A stretch of DNA of 64,000 bases from Sphingomonas phyllosphaerae (lineage in GTDB: Bacteria; Pseudomonadota; Alphaproteobacteria; Sphingomonadales; Sphingomonadaceae). The notes under the pieces were generated by a model. That model searched no databases. It was not told the origin of the DNA and saw only the letters and a program-made list of their open reading frames with translations. The translations under genes and the position numbers were made by a program. Each line of letters opens with the position of its first letter. Position 1 is the first letter of the stretch. Positions 1 to 9,585 of the stretch are shown here, one piece after another. The stretch covers positions 1,929,001-1,993,000 of the forward strand of contig JAQIJC010000001.1 in the NCBI GenBank assembly GCA_036946405.1, in the 5' to 3' direction.

Positions 1-705
1 GCCTATGTCCAGCCGTGCCGCCGCCCGACCGACGGCCGCTATGGCGAGAACCCCAACCGGCTCCAGCATTATTACCAATATCAGGTGATCCTGAAGCCGA
101 GCCCGCCCGATCTGCAGGAACTGTATCTCGGCAGCCTCGCCGCGATCGGCGTCGATACCGGGCTGCACGACATCCGCTTCGTCGAGGACGATTGGGAGAG
201 CCCGACGCTCGGCGCCTGGGGGCTGGGCTGGGAGGTCTGGTGCGACGGGATGGAGGTGACGCAATTCACCTATTTCCAGCAGATGGGCGGGTTCGACATG
301 AAGCCGGTCGCGGGCGAGTTGACCTACGGGCTCGAACGGCTGGCGATGTATATCCAGAACGTCGACAACGTCTACGATCTGGCGTTCAACGATGCCGGCG
401 TGTCGTACGGCGACGTGTTCCTCGACAACGAGCGGCAGATGTCGACGTGGAATTTCGAGGTCGCCGACACCGACGCCTTGTTCGACCTGTTCAGGAAGGC
501 CGCGGCCGAGTGCGAGCGTAGCCTTGAGGCGAAGCTGCCGATCCCCGCCTATGAACAGGCGATCAAGGCCAGCCACACTTTCAACCTGTTGCAGGCGCGC
601 GGCGTGATCTCGGTCGCCGAGCGGCAGGCGTATATCGGCCGCGTCCGCGATCTCGCGAAGGCGGCGTGCGCCGCATATATGGAAAAGAACGGGTGGGCGG
701 CGTGA
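1..705 (+). CDS. glyQ: Glycyl-tRNA synthetase alpha subunit (5' end missing)
   Basis: Frame 1 is open from the first base and reads [20 protein letters not shown], the conserved N-terminal core of bacterial GlyQ, so the start codon lies upstream of the window. It continues through the class II aminoacyl-tRNA synthetase signatures [18 protein letters not shown] and [12 protein letters not shown]. The alpha subunit holds the catalytic site that adenylates glycine in the alpha2beta2 cytoplasmic enzyme. The stop TGA (703-705) overlaps the GTG start of glyS, so the subunits are translationally coupled. The ATG at base 85 is internal and is not the start. Confidence 0.97.
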   Translation, partial: AYVQPCRRPTDGRYGENPNRLQHYYQYQVILKPSPPDLQELYLGSLAAIGVDTGLHDIRFVEDDWESPTLGAWGLGWEVWCDGMEVTQFTYFQQMGGFDMKPVAGELTYGLERLAMYIQNVDNVYDLAFNDAGVSYGDVFLDNERQMSTWNFEVADTDALFDLFRKAAAECERSLEAKLPIPAYEQAIKASHTFNLLQARGVISVAERQAYIGRVRDLAKAACAAYMEKNGWAA

Positions 706-2927
706 GCGATTTTCTTCTCGAACTCCGCTCGGAGGAAATCCCGGCGCGGATGCAGGGCAAGGCGCGCGAGGATCTCGCGCGGCTGTTCGCAGCCGAGCTG
801 GCGAAGGCCGGGCTCACCGCCGCCGCGACCGTTACCTATGCGACGCCGCGCCGCCTGGCGCTGATCCTGCGCGACCTGCCCGACGCCACGCAGGCGGTCA
901 GCGAGGAAGTGAAGGGCCCGCGCGCCTCCGCGCCGCCGCAGGCGCTGGAAGGCTTCCTCCGCAAGACCGGACTGACCGCCGGGCAGCTTACCGAGCGTGA
1001 CGGCGTGCTCTACGCGATCACCGAAAAGCCCGGCCGTGCGACCGCCGAATTGCTCGCCGAGGCGGTCCCGGCGGTAATCCGCGCCTTCCCGTGGCCGAAG
1101 TCGATGCGCTGGGGCGCGGCCTCACTGTCGACCGAGAGCCTGCGCTGGGTGCGCCCGCTGCAGGGCATCGTCGCCCTGTTCGGCGAAGAGGTCGTGCCGG
1201 TGTCGATCGCCGGGGTCGAGAGCGGCGCGGCAACGCTAGGGCACCGCTTCCACCATCCCGGCGCGATCACGATCGGCTCGGCGGCGGATTATGTCGAGAA
1301 GCTGCGCGCCTGCCACGTCATCGTCGACCAGGACGAGCGCGCCGCGCTGATCCGCGACCGCGCCACCGCGCTCGCCGCCGAAGCGGGCTTGGTGCTGGTC
1401 GAGGACGAGGGGCTGGTCGCCGAGAACGCCGGGCTGACCGAATGGCCGGTGCCGCTGCTCGGCCGCTTCGACGAGGATTTCCTGTCGGTCCCGCCCGAGG
1501 TTATCCAGCTGACCGCGCGGGTGAATCAGAAATATTTCGTGTGCCGCGGTGCTGACGGCAAGCTGGCGAATGCGTTTGTCTGTACCGCTAACATCGACGC
1601 GCACGACGGCGGCGCGAAGATCGTCGAGGGCAACCGCAAGGTGCTCGCCGCCCGGCTGAGCGACGCGCGCTTCTTCTACGACACCGATCTGAAGGTGCCG
1701 CTGGCGGAGCAGGCGACGAAGCTCGACCGGATCGTCTTCCACGAGAAGCTGGGAACGGTGGCGGATAAGGTCGAGCGCGTCGCCAAGCTGGCGCGCTGGC
1801 TGGTGGAAGAGGGTGTCATTAAGCCCTCTCCCCTCAGGGGAGAGGGTGTGGGTGAGGGGCCGGTGTCTCAGCGAGAGCCCGGTCTCGATGAGATACCAAC
1901 CCCTCACCAGGGTCGGGTGAACGATGCCCCGCATCGTTCAGTCCATGCTGGGAGCATGGACGACCCGACCCTCCCTCTCCCCGCAGGGGAGAGGGAGCAA
2001 CTCGCCGCTAAAGCCGAACGCGCCGCCCGACTCGCAAAGGCCGATCTCGTCACCGGCATGGTCGGCGAGTTCCCCGAATTGCAGGGCCTGATGGGCGGCT
2101 ATTACGCCGCCGCGCAGGGCGAGGACGAAGCGGTCGCGAACGCGATCCGCGACCATTACAAGCCCGTCGGGCAGGGCGACGAGGTGCCGACCGATCCGGT
2201 GACGGTGGCGGTGGCGCTGGCGGACAAGCTTGACAGCCTCCAGCAGTTCTTCGCGATCGGACAGGCGCCGACCGGTTCGAAGGACCCGTTCGCGCTTCGT
2301 CGCTCGGCGCTGGGTGTCATCCGCCTGATGACCGAAAACAACCTGCGCTATCGTGTGCCGGCCGACCTGCTCGACTTCTTCGCCGACCGCCTCAAGGTTC
2401 AGCAACGAGAGGCCGGCGTCCGCCACGACCTGATCGACGCGGTCTTCGCACTCGGCGGCGAGGACGATCTCGTCCGTCTGCTCGCCCGCGTCCGCGCGCT
2501 CCAGTCGTTCATCGGCACCGACGACGGCGCGAACCTGCTCGCCGGCTACAAGCGCGCCGCCAACATCCTGAAGAAAGAAAACGTCCCCGTCGCCCCTGCG
2601 CAGGCAGGGGCCCATGTCTCTCTCGATCAGTCGGTGTCGTCCGAGGGAACCCACAACCCCCTGTCCTACACGCCCGAAAAGGACGAAGCTGCGCTGATCG
2701 CCGCGCTCGACGCCGCCGAGCCCGCCGCGGCGCAGGCGATCGCGCGCGAGGATTTCGAGGGCGCGATGGCCGCGCTCGCGACACTCCGCGCGCCAATTGA
2801 TGCGTTTTTTGATAGCGTTACCGTCAACGACAAGGATGAGGAAAAGCGTAAAACACGTTTAATCCTGCTGGCGCGCATCCGCGCCGCAGTGCACAAGGTC
2901 GCCGATTTCTCGAGAATCGAGGGCTGA
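702..2927 (+). CDS. glyS: Glycyl-tRNA synthetase beta subunit with two repeat-derived insertions
   Basis: The beta subunit recognises tRNA-Gly and partners GlyQ. I place the start at GTG 702, overlapping the glyQ stop, because the protein then begins [18 protein letters not shown], the standard GlyS N-terminus; an in-frame ATG at 666 would overlap glyQ by 40 bp. The product is 741 aa, longer than the roughly 690 aa usual for the family. Two stretches explain the excess: residues about 373-432 (with [12 protein letters not shown]) and 628-656 (with [12 protein letters not shown]) do not resemble GlyS and are translations of palindromic repeats of the type found between genes. Between and after them the core is intact: [33 protein letters not shown] and [12 protein letters not shown]. 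The reading frame is kept throughout, so the gene is probably functional. Confidence 0.95.
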   Translation: MSDFLLELRSEEIPARMQGKAREDLARLFAAELAKAGLTAAATVTYATPRRLALILRDLPDATQAVSEEVKGPRASAPPQALEGFLRKTGLTAGQLTERDGVLYAITEKPGRATAELLAEAVPAVIRAFPWPKSMRWGAASLSTESLRWVRPLQGIVALFGEEVVPVSIAGVESGAATLGHRFHHPGAITIGSAADYVEKLRACHVIVDQDERAALIRDRATALAAEAGLVLVEDEGLVAENAGLTEWPVPLLGRFDEDFLSVPPEVIQLTARVNQKYFVCRGADGKLANAFVCTANIDAHDGGAKIVEGNRKVLAARLSDARFFYDTDLKVPLAEQATKLDRIVFHEKLGTVADKVERVAKLARWLVEEGVIKPSPLRGEGVGEGPVSQREPGLDEIPTPHQGRVNDAPHRSVHAGSMDDPTLPLPAGEREQLAAKAERAARLAKADLVTGMVGEFPELQGLMGGYYAAAQGEDEAVANAIRDHYKPVGQGDEVPTDPVTVAVALADKLDSLQQFFAIGQAPTGSKDPFALRRSALGVIRLMTENNLRYRVPADLLDFFADRLKVQQREAGVRHDLIDAVFALGGEDDLVRLLARVRALQSFIGTDDGANLLAGYKRAANILKKENVPVAPAQAGAHVSLDQSVSSEGTHNPLSYTPEKDEAALIAALDAAEPAAAQAIAREDFEGAMAALATLRAPIDAFFDSVTVNDKDEEKRKTRLILLARIRAAVHKVADFSRIEG
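1820..1997. repeat. Palindromic repeat element inserted in glyS (copy 1)
   Basis: Two self-palindromic arms, 1824-1846 (ccctctcccctcaggggaga core) and 1973-1995 (ccctctccccgcaggggaga core), enclose further hairpins: gaacgatgc/gcatcgttc near 1919-1939 and tccatgct/agcatgga near 1951-1969. The arms resemble those of the intergenic repeat at 62922-63019. The element adds about 60 codons in frame between two conserved GlyS segments. Confidence 0.85.
2584..2668. repeat. Second repeat-derived insertion in glyS (short hairpin element)
   Basis: A hairpin cccctgc/gcagggg (2593-2599 with 2604-2610) is followed by non-conserved sequence translating as [16 protein letters not shown]. The neighbouring protein NILKKE and DAFFDS segments are normal GlyS, so about 29 residues look added. 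Only one arm of the element is clear, so the boundaries are approximate. Confidence 0.65.
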
Positions 2928-2943
2928 CGACAAACCGCGCCAG

Positions 2944-2968
2944 CGTCTCAACTTTCGCAACATTCGCG
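2944..2968 (+). promoter_or_regulatory. 25-bp motif shared with the rpsF upstream region
   Basis: This 25-bp stretch (containing CTCAAC and CGCAACATTCGCG), 34 bp before the ppdK start, matches 31527-31551 on the opposite strand at 24 of 25 positions. Both copies lie upstream of housekeeping genes. No known site was recognised; it could be a regulatory site or a fragment of a dispersed repeat. Confidence 0.45.
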
Positions 2969-3002
2969 TAGGCAATCGACGCGAGATCAAGGACTTGGCA
3001 CG

Positions 3003-5672
3003 ATGACCCAGCGTTACGTCTATCGCTTCGGTGGCGGCGTCTCCGACGGGGGCAAGGGCGACAAGAACCTGCTCGGCGGCAAGGGCGCGAACCTCGCCGA
3101 GATGGCGTCGATCGACCTGCCGGTGCCGCCCGGCTTCACGATCTCGACCGCAATGTGCGCGCGTTACTATGAGGAAGGCGAGCGCTTCCCCGACTCGCTG
3201 AAGGCCGAGGTCGCCGAGGGGATCGCGCATATCGAGCGCGTGACCGGCAAGCGGTTTGGCGACGCCGCCGATCCGCTTTTGGTGTCGGTGCGGTCGGGCG
3301 CGCGGGTGTCGATGCCGGGGATGATGGACACCGTCCTCAACCTCGGGCTCAACGACCAGACGGTCGAGGGGCTGGCGACGGCGAGCGGCGACGAACGCTT
3401 CGCCTGGGACAGCTATCGCCGCTTCATCCAGATGTATTCGGACGTGGTGCTCGAACTCGACCACGGCGCGTTCGAGGAAGCGCTGGAGATCGCCAAGGAA
3501 GACCGCGGCTACACGCTCGATACCGAGCTGTCGGCGGCGGACTGGCGCGAACTGGTCGCCGAATACAAGCGGCTGGTCGAGCAGGAATGGGGCAAGCCGT
3601 TCCCGCAGGACGTGCATGACCAGCTGTGGGGCGCGGTCGGCGCGGTGTTCGGCTCGTGGCAGTCGGAGCGCGCCAAGGTCTATCGCCGCCTCAACCATAT
3701 CCCCGGCGACTGGGGCACCGCGGTCAACGTGCAGGCGATGGTGTTCGGCAACATGGGCGACACCAGCGCGACCGGCGTCGCCTTCACCCGCGATCCCGCC
3801 AAGGGCGACCGCGCTTATTACGGCGAATTCCTCATCAATGCGCAGGGCGAGGACGTCGTCGCTGGCATCCGCACCCCGCAATATCTGACCAAAGCGGCGC
3901 GCGAGGAAGCCGGCGCCAAGCCGCTGTCGATGGAAGAGGCGCTGCCGGAGGTCTATACCGAGCTGGCGGCGGTCTTCGACAAGCTCGAGACGCACTACCG
4001 CGACATGCAGGACATCGAGTTCACGGTCGAGCGCGGCAAATTGTGGATGCTCCAGACCCGCTCGGGCAAGCGCACCGCCAAGGCCGCGCTCAAGATCGCG
4101 GTCGAGATGGCGAGCGAGGGACTTATCACGCGCGAGGAAGCGATCGCGCGTGTCGAGCCGCAGGCGCTCGACCAGTTGCTCCACCCTACGCTCGATCCCG
4201 AGGCGGCGCGCGACGTGCTGACCAAGGGGCTGCCCGCCTCGCCGGGTGCGGCAAGCGGGCTGGTGGTGTTCGACGCCGACACCGCCGAGCGGATGGCGGC
4301 GGACGGCAAGGCGGTGATCCTCGTCCGTACCGAGACCAGCCCCGAGGACATCCACGGGATGCACGCCGCAAAGGGCATTCTCACCGCGCGGGGCGGGATG
4401 ACCAGCCACGCCGCGGTGGTGGCGCGCGGAATGGGGCGGCCGTGCGTGTCGGGCGCTGGCTCGCTGGCGATCTCCGCCAAGGACAAGGTGTTGCGCGTTG
4501 GTGCCCGCGAGGTGCGCGAGGGCGAGACGCTGACGATCGACGGCGCGACCGGCGAGGTGATGGTCGGCGAGGTGGCGACGATCCAGCTCGAGCTGGCCGG
4601 CGATTTCGGGACGTTGATGGAATGGGCTGACGGCGTGCGCCGTCTCAAGGTCCGCGCCAATGCCGAGACGCCGCTCGATTGCCGCACCGCGCGCGATTTC
4701 GGTGCGGAGGGCGTCGGGCTGTGCCGCACCGAACATATGTTCTTCGACGCGGCGCGGATCACCGCGGTGCGCCAGATGATCCTTGCCGAGGATGAGGCGG
4801 GGCGGAGGGCGGCGCTGGAGAAGCTGCTCCCCGAACAGCGCGCCGATTTCACCGCGATCTTCGAGGTGATGGCGGGGCTGCCGGTGACGGTGCGATTGCT
4901 CGACCCGCCGCTCCACGAATTCCTGCCGCACGAGGAAAACGAATTCGCCGAGGTCGCGCGTGCGACCGGGCTGTCGGTCGACCAGCTGAAGCGCCGCGCG
5001 GCCGAGCTGCACGAATTCAACCCGATGCTCGGGCATCGTGGCTGCCGGCTGGGCGTGACCTATCCCGAAATCTACGAGATGCAGGCGCGCGCGATCTTCG
5101 AGGCGGCGATCGACGTTGCCGAGAAATCCGGCGAGGCGCCGATCCCCGAGGTGATGATCCCGCTGGTCGGCACCAAGCGCGAGCTGGAGTTGATGAAGAT
5201 CGTCGTCGACGCCGCCGCCAAAGCGGTATTCGCCGAGCGCGGGCGGACGCTCGACTATCTGGTCGGTACGATGATCGAGCTGCCGCGCGCGGCGTTGCGC
5301 GCGGGCGAGATCGCCGAGGCGGGCGAGTTCTTCTCGTTCGGCACCAACGACCTGACGCAGACGACGCTGGGCGTCAGCCGCGACGATGCCAGCCGCTTTC
5401 TCGGCGCCTATGTGGAAAAGGGCATCTACGCGCGCGACCCGTTCGTCAGCCTTGATGTCGAGGGGGTCGGCGAACTGGTCGAGATCGCCGCCGAGCGCGG
5501 GCGCAAGACCCGCCCCGGCATCAAGCTGGGTATCTGCGGCGAGCACGGCGGCGATCCGGCATCGATCGCCTTTTGCGAACAGGTCGGGCTCGATTACGTC
5601 TCGGCGTCGCCCTACCGCGTACCGATCGCACGATTGGCGGCGGCGCAGGCGGCGCTGAAGGCCCACGCCTGA
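3003..5672 (+). CDS. ppdK: Pyruvate, phosphate dikinase
   Basis: Interconverts pyruvate + ATP + Pi and phosphoenolpyruvate + AMP + PPi in the cytoplasm, linking glycolysis and gluconeogenesis. The 889-aa product has the full family architecture: an N-terminal ATP-grasp domain (GGKGANLAEMASIDLPVPPG at about residues 21-40), the swivelling phosphohistidine domain with GMTSHAAVVARG (His469), and the C-terminal TIM barrel with GLCRTEHMFF and the catalytic cysteine in GICGEHGGDP (Cys845). The family usually runs 870-900 aa, so it is complete. It follows glyS by 75 bp on the same strand, with a 25-bp motif in the gap that recurs upstream of rpsF. Confidence 0.97.
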   Translation: MTQRYVYRFGGGVSDGGKGDKNLLGGKGANLAEMASIDLPVPPGFTISTAMCARYYEEGERFPDSLKAEVAEGIAHIERVTGKRFGDAADPLLVSVRSGARVSMPGMMDTVLNLGLNDQTVEGLATASGDERFAWDSYRRFIQMYSDVVLELDHGAFEEALEIAKEDRGYTLDTELSAADWRELVAEYKRLVEQEWGKPFPQDVHDQLWGAVGAVFGSWQSERAKVYRRLNHIPGDWGTAVNVQAMVFGNMGDTSATGVAFTRDPAKGDRAYYGEFLINAQGEDVVAGIRTPQYLTKAAREEAGAKPLSMEEALPEVYTELAAVFDKLETHYRDMQDIEFTVERGKLWMLQTRSGKRTAKAALKIAVEMASEGLITREEAIARVEPQALDQLLHPTLDPEAARDVLTKGLPASPGAASGLVVFDADTAERMAADGKAVILVRTETSPEDIHGMHAAKGILTARGGMTSHAAVVARGMGRPCVSGAGSLAISAKDKVLRVGAREVREGETLTIDGATGEVMVGEVATIQLELAGDFGTLMEWADGVRRLKVRANAETPLDCRTARDFGAEGVGLCRTEHMFFDAARITAVRQMILAEDEAGRRAALEKLLPEQRADFTAIFEVMAGLPVTVRLLDPPLHEFLPHEENEFAEVARATGLSVDQLKRRAAELHEFNPMLGHRGCRLGVTYPEIYEMQARAIFEAAIDVAEKSGEAPIPEVMIPLVGTKRELELMKIVVDAAAKAVFAERGRTLDYLVGTMIELPRAALRAGEIAEAGEFFSFGTNDLTQTTLGVSRDDASRFLGAYVEKGIYARDPFVSLDVEGVGELVEIAAERGRKTRPGIKLGICGEHGGDPASIAFCEQVGLDYVSASPYRVPIARLAAAQAALKAHA

Positions 5673-5709
5673 CGTAGCGGCCGGGCGCGCGGCCATACAA
5701 AACCTTGAT

Positions 5710-5730
5710 CCCGCGGGAACCATCCGCGGG
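5710..5730. other. Hairpin between ppdK and the oxidoreductase gene
   Basis: A 7-bp stem cccgcgg/ccgcggg with a 7-nt loop lies 37 bp after ppdK and 43 bp before the next start. No T-tract follows, so it is not a standard rho-independent terminator. It may stabilise the ppdK transcript end or be part of a control site. Confidence 0.35.
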
Positions 5731-5772
5731 GGTGGCGCGGTTTCGCCCGACTTGCCCGATCAGGAGTTACGT

Positions 5773-6906
5773 ATGAGCATCGCTTCGGCACTCGGCCTTG
5801 GCGGCCGAAAGGTCCGCTACGCTATCGTCGGGCTCGGCGACATTTCGCAGGAAGCGTTGATGCCGGGTGTGTCGCATACCGGCAATTCGACGATGACCGC
5901 GCTCGTGTCGGGCGATCCCGAGAAGCTGGACAAGCTGGGTAAACATTACGGCATCAAGCATCTTTATAGCTACGATCAGTTTCCGGCACTGCTGGCATCG
6001 GGCGAGATCGATGCGATCTATCTCGCCACCCCCAATTGGCGACACGCGGAATTCGCGGTGCCGGCGCTTGAGGCGGGCATCCATGTGTTGAGCGAAAAGC
6101 CGCTCGACGTGTCGTCCGAGAAGGCGCGCGAGATCATGGCGGCTGCCGACAGGGGCAAGGCGAAGCTGATGACCGCCTACCGCCTGCATTTCGAGCCGGC
6201 GACGCTCGACGCGATCCGGCGGATACGGGCCGGCGAACTGGGCGAGCTGATCGCCTTCACCGCCTGTTTCACGCAGATGGTCGATCCCGCCAACCATCGC
6301 GTGACCAACGGGATCGAGGCGGGGCCGTTGTTCGACATGGCACCCTATCCGATCAACGCGATCCGCTATCTGTTCGGGGCCGAACCGCTCGAGGTGGTGT
6401 CGGCGGTCGCGACGCGCCATCCGGACGCGGGGTTCGGTGACCTCGACGACACTTTTGCGGTGACGCTGCGGATGCCGGGGAGCCGCCTCGCGCAATTCAC
6501 GGTCAGCTATTATGCCAATAACGTCGACATCCTGACGATCGCCGGCACCAAGGGCTCGATCCAGATGGATCCGGCCTTCGGCTTCGGCCAGGGTCTCGCG
6601 CATCGTCGTCGTATCGGTGAAAAGGACAGTGCGGAGACGTTCAAGGCCACCGACCAGTTCGGCGGCGAGCTGAAATATTTCTCCGACTGCATCCTAGAGG
6701 ATCGCCTGCCTGAGCCCGACGGCGAAGAGGGGCTTGCCGACTTGCTGGTGATCGAGGCGATCGTCGCGGCGCTCGAGACGAAGCAGGCGGTGAAGATCGC
6801 CTCGGTCGGGCGCACGCGGCGGATCGATCCCGATGTTCAAGAGCAGACGCTGCGGGCGGTGTCGGCGCCCGATCCTGTCAACGCCGCCCCACCGACCGGT
6901 GACTGA
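5773..6906 (+). CDS. Gfo/Idh/MocA family NAD(P)-dependent oxidoreductase
   Basis: 377-aa sugar-type dehydrogenase of the glucose-fructose oxidoreductase superfamily. The N-terminal Rossmann fold reads VRYAIVGLGDISQEALMPGV (about residues 17-36). The family signature HVLSEKPLDV carries the conserved EKP lysine, and GPLFDMAPYPINAIRYLFG belongs to the substrate domain. I start at ATG 5773 behind an AGGAG site (5762-5766); an upstream TTG at 5752 is in frame but lacks such a site. No signal peptide is seen, so it is probably cytoplasmic. It heads a same-strand run with an SDR and a GH15 enzyme, suggesting sugar or polyol conversion. The substrate cannot be told. Confidence 0.88.
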   Translation: MSIASALGLGGRKVRYAIVGLGDISQEALMPGVSHTGNSTMTALVSGDPEKLDKLGKHYGIKHLYSYDQFPALLASGEIDAIYLATPNWRHAEFAVPALEAGIHVLSEKPLDVSSEKAREIMAAADRGKAKLMTAYRLHFEPATLDAIRRIRAGELGELIAFTACFTQMVDPANHRVTNGIEAGPLFDMAPYPINAIRYLFGAEPLEVVSAVATRHPDAGFGDLDDTFAVTLRMPGSRLAQFTVSYYANNVDILTIAGTKGSIQMDPAFGFGQGLAHRRRIGEKDSAETFKATDQFGGELKYFSDCILEDRLPEPDGEEGLADLLVIEAIVAALETKQAVKIASVGRTRRIDPDVQEQTLRAVSAPDPVNAAPPTGD

Positions 6907-6934
6907 TCGAGTTCTGGCGACGAAAGGATCGGTC

Positions 6935-7747
6935 ATGTCCGACGCGAAGCAGCCGTTGGCGCAGCATACGGCGATCGTCACCGGGGCGAGTTCGGGGATC
7001 GGGCTCGCCGTGGCCGACGCGCTGGCGGGCGCGGGGGCGGCGGTCGTGATCAACTACCGGTCCGATCGCGACAGTGCCGAGGCGCTCGCCGCGCGGATCG
7101 TCGCGCGCGGCGGGCAGGGGATCTCCGTGCAGGCGGACGTGTCCGACGAGGCGGACGTCGTGCGGTTGTTCGACGCTGCTGCCGAGGCATTCGGGCGCGT
7201 CGACGTGCTGGTGTCCAACTCGGGCGTGCAGAAGGATGCGGCGATCGCCGACCTGTCGCTCGCCGACTGGAATGCCGTCATCGACATCAATCTGACCGGC
7301 CAGTTTCTTTGCGCGCGCGAAGCGGTGCGTCGCTTCCGTGCGCAGCCCGCGGCAGCGCGCCCGGCGCGCAGCGCGGGAACCATCATTGCGATGAGTTCGG
7401 TCCACGAGGTCATCCCATGGGCCGGGCACGTCAATTATGCCGCCGCCAAGGGCGGTATCCGGATGCTGACGCGCTCGCTGGCGCAGGAGGTGGCGGGGGA
7501 CGCCATCCGCGTCAACGCCATCGCGCCGGGCGCCATCCGCACTCCGATCAACAAGGACGCGTGGGAGAGCGACGCGGCGCTCGAGAAGCTGCTGCGGCTG
7601 ATCCCGTACGGGCGGATCGGCGAGCCGGAGGACGTCGCGCGCGCCGCGGTCTGGCTGGCATCGGATGCGGCGGATTACGTCACGGGGACGACGTTGTTCG
7701 TCGACGGCGGCATGTCGCTCTACCCTGAATTCCGCGACAATGGATAG
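6935..7747 (+). CDS. SDR family oxidoreductase (glucose 1-dehydrogenase-like)
   Basis: 270-aa classical short-chain dehydrogenase. The cofactor motif TGASSGIG is at about residues 16-23, VSNSG stands in place of the usual NNAG, and a catalytic serine (MSSVHE) precedes YAAAK with Tyr and Lys. The C-terminal GTTLFVDGGMSLYPEF is typical of glucose 1-dehydrogenase-like members. Start ATG 6935 has GAAAGGA just upstream; the frame is open further 5' into the previous gene but without a site. The end overlaps the next gene by 8 bp, so it is cotranscribed with the GH15 gene. The exact substrate is inferred only from context (sugars). Confidence 0.9.
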   Translation: MSDAKQPLAQHTAIVTGASSGIGLAVADALAGAGAAVVINYRSDRDSAEALAARIVARGGQGISVQADVSDEADVVRLFDAAAEAFGRVDVLVSNSGVQKDAAIADLSLADWNAVIDINLTGQFLCAREAVRRFRAQPAAARPARSAGTIIAMSSVHEVIPWAGHVNYAAAKGGIRMLTRSLAQEVAGDAIRVNAIAPGAIRTPINKDAWESDAALEKLLRLIPYGRIGEPEDVARAAVWLASDAADYVTGTTLFVDGGMSLYPEFRDNG

Positions 7748-9566
7748 CCGCGGCGGCACCGTGCCGGCGCTGCGCAGCATCGGCGATCACGGGATCATCG
7801 GCGATCTCGAAACCACCGCGCTCGTCGCGCGCGACGGGACGATCGACTATCTGTGCTGGCCCTCGCTCGATAGTCCGACGGTGTTCGCCGATCTGCTCGA
7901 TGGCGAGGGCGGGGCATTCTCGATCCGGCCGGATCTCGCCGAACCTGAGGTGATGCAGCTCTATATTCCCGACACGAACGTCCTGATGACGCGGTGGATG
8001 GCGGAGGATGGCAGCGCCGAACTGGTCGATCTGATGCCGCATCCCGAGGCGCGCGTGCATCCCGATCGCGGCGCGCGCTGCGTGATCCGGCGGGTCACGG
8101 TAACGCGCGGGACGATCACGTTCGCCGCGTCGTGCGCGCCGCGCTTCGATTATGCGCGTGAGGTGCCGCAGGTCGCACCGATCGACGGCGGGGTGCGCTT
8201 TGCCGGTAAGGATCTGGCGATGCGGTTGCTGGCGTCGGTGCCGCTCGGCTGCGACGACGGGCGCGCGGCGACCGACTTCACCTTGGCCGCGGGGCAGAGC
8301 GCCTGGTTCGTCTTGGGCGAAGACACGCTCGTCGCGCCCGACGACGCGCTGATCGAGGCGGAAGTGATATCGACCACCGCGGCGTGGCGGCGCTGGGTGG
8401 GGCGCTCGACGTATACCGGACGGTGGCGCGAGGACATGCTGCGGTCGGCACTGGCGCTCAAGTTGCTGACATCGGCGCGGCATGGCTCGATCGCGGCGGC
8501 GGCGACCTTTTCGTTGCCCGAGGCGACCGGCGCGGGACGCAATTGGGATTATCGCGCGACGTGGATCAGGGATGCGTCCTTCACCGTCTACGCGTTCATG
8601 CGGCTGGGTTTCATCGAGGAAGCCGAGCATTTTCGCCGCTGGGCCGGTGCGCGCGTGATGGCGGCAGGACCCGACGACCCCATCCGTATCATGTATGCGC
8701 TCGACGGTAGCGAGGCGGCTGACGAGCAGGAACTGCCGCATCTGGCGGGCTATGCCGGCAGCAGACCGGTGCGGATCGGCAACGCAGCGCACGCGCAAAG
8801 CCAGCTCGATATCTTCGGCGAATTGCTGGACAGCGTTTACCTGTCGAACAAATACGGCGCGGCGATCAGCCACGATGGCTGGCTGCACCTCTGCAATGTC
8901 GTCGATTACGTCATCGCGCATTGGGAAGCGCCCGACGCCGGCATCTGGGAGATGCGCGGCGAGCCCCGCCATTTCCTGCATTCACGGGTAATGTGCTGGG
9001 TGGCGCTCGATCGCGCGATCCGGCTGGCCAAGAAGCGCTCGTTGCCTGCGCCTTTGGTCGCCTGGGCGGAAAGCCGCGATGCGATCGTCGCGGATGTCTG
9101 GGCGAACTTCCGCCATCCCGAACACGGTTATTTCGTCCAGTCGCGTGGCGGCACCGAGCTGGACGCGGCGTTGCTGATGATGCCGCTGGTGCGGTTCGTG
9201 TCGTCGACCGATCCAGTGTGGCTGAAGACGCTCGACGCGATCGGCACGCACTTGCGCGACGATGGGCTGATCTACCGCTATTGCAACGCCGACGGGCTGG
9301 AAGGAGGGGAGGGGGCGTTCACCACCTGCACCTTCTGGTACGCCGAATGCCTTGCGCGCGCCGGCCGCACCGACGAGGCGCAATTGGTGCTCGCCAAGGG
9401 AATGGCCTATGCCAATCCGCTCGGGCTGTTTTCGGAAGAGCTGGATCGACGTGGCCAGCCGCTCGGCAACTTCCCGCAGGCGCTGACGCATCTCGCCTTC
9501 ATCAGCGCGGCCTATTTCACCGACCGATGCCTCGATCCGCGCTATCGACCGAACTGGCAGCCGTGA
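7740..9566 (+). CDS. Glycoside hydrolase family 15 (glucoamylase/trehalase-like)
   Basis: 608-aa protein beginning MDSRGGTVPALRSIGDHGII and continuing GDLETTALVARDGTIDYLCW, the N-terminal domain of bacterial GH15 proteins. The (alpha/alpha)6 barrel carries NWDYRATWIRDASFTVYAF and the glutamate motif GIWEMRGEPRHF, where the catalytic acid is expected, and CTFWYAECLARAGR near the end. The family releases glucose from alpha-glucans or trehalose. No signal peptide is visible, implying a cytoplasmic role. Its ATG lies inside the last codons of the SDR gene. The following regulator gene converges on it with a 19-bp gap that holds no obvious terminator. Confidence 0.92.
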   Translation: MDSRGGTVPALRSIGDHGIIGDLETTALVARDGTIDYLCWPSLDSPTVFADLLDGEGGAFSIRPDLAEPEVMQLYIPDTNVLMTRWMAEDGSAELVDLMPHPEARVHPDRGARCVIRRVTVTRGTITFAASCAPRFDYAREVPQVAPIDGGVRFAGKDLAMRLLASVPLGCDDGRAATDFTLAAGQSAWFVLGEDTLVAPDDALIEAEVISTTAAWRRWVGRSTYTGRWREDMLRSALALKLLTSARHGSIAAAATFSLPEATGAGRNWDYRATWIRDASFTVYAFMRLGFIEEAEHFRRWAGARVMAAGPDDPIRIMYALDGSEAADEQELPHLAGYAGSRPVRIGNAAHAQSQLDIFGELLDSVYLSNKYGAAISHDGWLHLCNVVDYVIAHWEAPDAGIWEMRGEPRHFLHSRVMCWVALDRAIRLAKKRSLPAPLVAWAESRDAIVADVWANFRHPEHGYFVQSRGGTELDAALLMMPLVRFVSSTDPVWLKTLDAIGTHLRDDGLIYRYCNADGLEGGEGAFTTCTFWYAECLARAGRTDEAQLVLAKGMAYANPLGLFSEELDRRGQPLGNFPQALTHLAFISAAYFTDRCLDPRYRPNWQP

Positions 9567-9585
9567 CCGCCTGACACGAACGGCG

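Noticed and set aside
2859..5723. Very long open frame (954 codons) on the minus strand opposite ppdK
   Set aside because: It is antisense to a complete, conserved gene; stop codons are rare in the opposite frame of GC-rich genes. Its protein is low-complexity Arg/Ala/His-rich.
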